Assembly: GCA_937871645.1 (NCBI GenBank)
Contig: CALMPZ010000137.1
Location: 1 to 6,037, forward strand
DNA: 6,037 nt
Reading direction: 5' to 3'
DNA from: an uncultured Polymorphobacter sp.
GTDB lineage: Bacteria; Pseudomonadota; Alphaproteobacteria; Sphingomonadales; Sphingomonadaceae
Part shown: in pieces, positions 5,732 to 6,037 of the stretch
How the letters are laid out: every line of letters starts with the position of its first letter
Numbering within the stretch: position 1 is the stretch's first letter
Program-made: the position numbers and the translations under genes
Notes under the pieces: model-generated
Told to the model about the DNA's origin: nothing
Seen by the model: the letters and a program-made list of their open reading frames with translations, nothing else
The model's database searches: none

Positions 5732-6037
5732 TTGGCTGATTCTTGGCCCTATGCCTGCGACCCGGCCGCCTCGCGCGGCCGGCGCTTTGCGCAGGCGCCG
5801 AGCACCAGCCGCGACGCGTTCCAGCGCGACCGCGACCGCATCATCCATTGCAGCGCGTTCCGGCGGCTGCGCTACAAGACGCAGGTCTTCGTCGCGCCCG
5901 ACGGCGACCATTTCCGCGTCCGGCTGACGCACAGTCTGGAGGTCGCGCAGATCGCCCGGACGCTGGCGCGCGCGCTCGGGCTCAACGAGGATCTGGCCGA
6001 AGCGCTGGCACTCGCGCACGACCTCGGCCACCCGCCG
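5732..6037 (+). CDS. dgt: Deoxyguanosinetriphosphate triphosphohydrolase-like protein (dGTPase), N-terminal part
   Basis: The first 102 residues of an HD-domain dNTP triphosphohydrolase, running off the window end. Family members cleave dGTP or other dNTPs to the nucleoside and tripolyphosphate in the cytosol. The conserved block [20 protein letters not shown] (30-49) and TQVFV (50-54) is followed by [13 protein letters not shown] (64-76) and [10 protein letters not shown] (93-102). These supply the metal-binding His67 and the His96-Asp97 pair of the HD site. There is no in-frame ATG upstream of the conserved block. The only usual start codon after the racemase stop is TTG at 5732, giving (M)[18 protein letters not shown], which resembles the N-terminus of sphingomonad homologues as I recall it. 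No strong ribosome-binding site is seen; the 6-nt distance to the racemase stop suggests coupling. The remaining C-terminal part is outside the window. Confidence 0.9.
   Translation, partial: MADSWPYACDPAASRGRRFAQAPSTSRDAFQRDRDRIIHCSAFRRLRYKTQVFVAPDGDHFRVRLTHSLEVAQIARTLARALGLNEDLAEALALAHDLGHPP

Noticed and set aside
4391..6031. Very long open frame on the minus strand (546 codons) opposite the racemase and dGTPase
   Set aside because: It is antisense to two genes with intact catalytic motifs. Its translation is rich in Arg, Ala, Gly, His and Asp without any domain pattern, as expected for the reverse complement of GC-rich coding DNA.

Overview
This is a GC-rich window with dense coding on both strands. 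It most likely comes from an alphaproteobacterium of the Sphingomonadales type. That is an inference from the codon style, the form of the dGTPase N-terminus, and the GC-rich palindromic repeats of the 'GTCATCCCGGC...' and 'CTCCCCTCCCG...CGGGAGGGG' kinds that I remember from that group. No RNA genes, CRISPR array or recognisable transposase are present.

Layout: (1) bases 3-602 (+) are the C-terminal part of an aminoglycoside/choline-kinase-like phosphotransferase, cut by the window edge. (2) Bases 603-817 are a convergent intergenic gap filled with two nested, perfect inverted repeats. (3) Bases 818-2415 (-) are a two-gene operon read right to left: a Tat-exported, Acg-like nitroreductase, then a MarR-family regulator starting 2 nt after the nitroreductase stop. 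(4) Bases 2416-2563 hold the operon promoter/operator, a GC-rich dispersed repeat and the terminator of the next gene. (5) Bases 2564-4264 (-) encode a 566-residue protein with about 49-residue beta-helix-like repeats and a C-terminal membrane region. (6) Bases 4265-4600 are a divergent intergenic region with a second, nearly identical promoter/operator and an inverted copy of the dispersed repeat. (7) Bases 4601-5725 (+) encode an alpha-methylacyl-CoA racemase. (8) Bases 5732-6037 (+) are the start of a dGTPase (HD domain) that uses a TTG start codon and is cut by the window edge.

The most interesting signal is a 44-bp element present twice in the same orientation (2432-2475 and 4351-4394, 2 mismatches). 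It is a complete promoter: TTGACT, 18 bp, TATATA on the minus strand. A palindrome GTTCGATATCGAAC lies in the spacer, and a second, imperfect palindrome lies 20 bp further downstream over the expected start of transcription. One copy drives the nitroreductase-marR operon and the other faces the repeat-rich membrane protein. The simplest reading is a small local regulon: the MarR protein represses its own operon and the membrane protein from the same operator pair, and both are released by an unknown ligand, perhaps a redox-active or aromatic compound. The racemase and dGTPase appear to be ordinary metabolic genes unrelated to this circuit.
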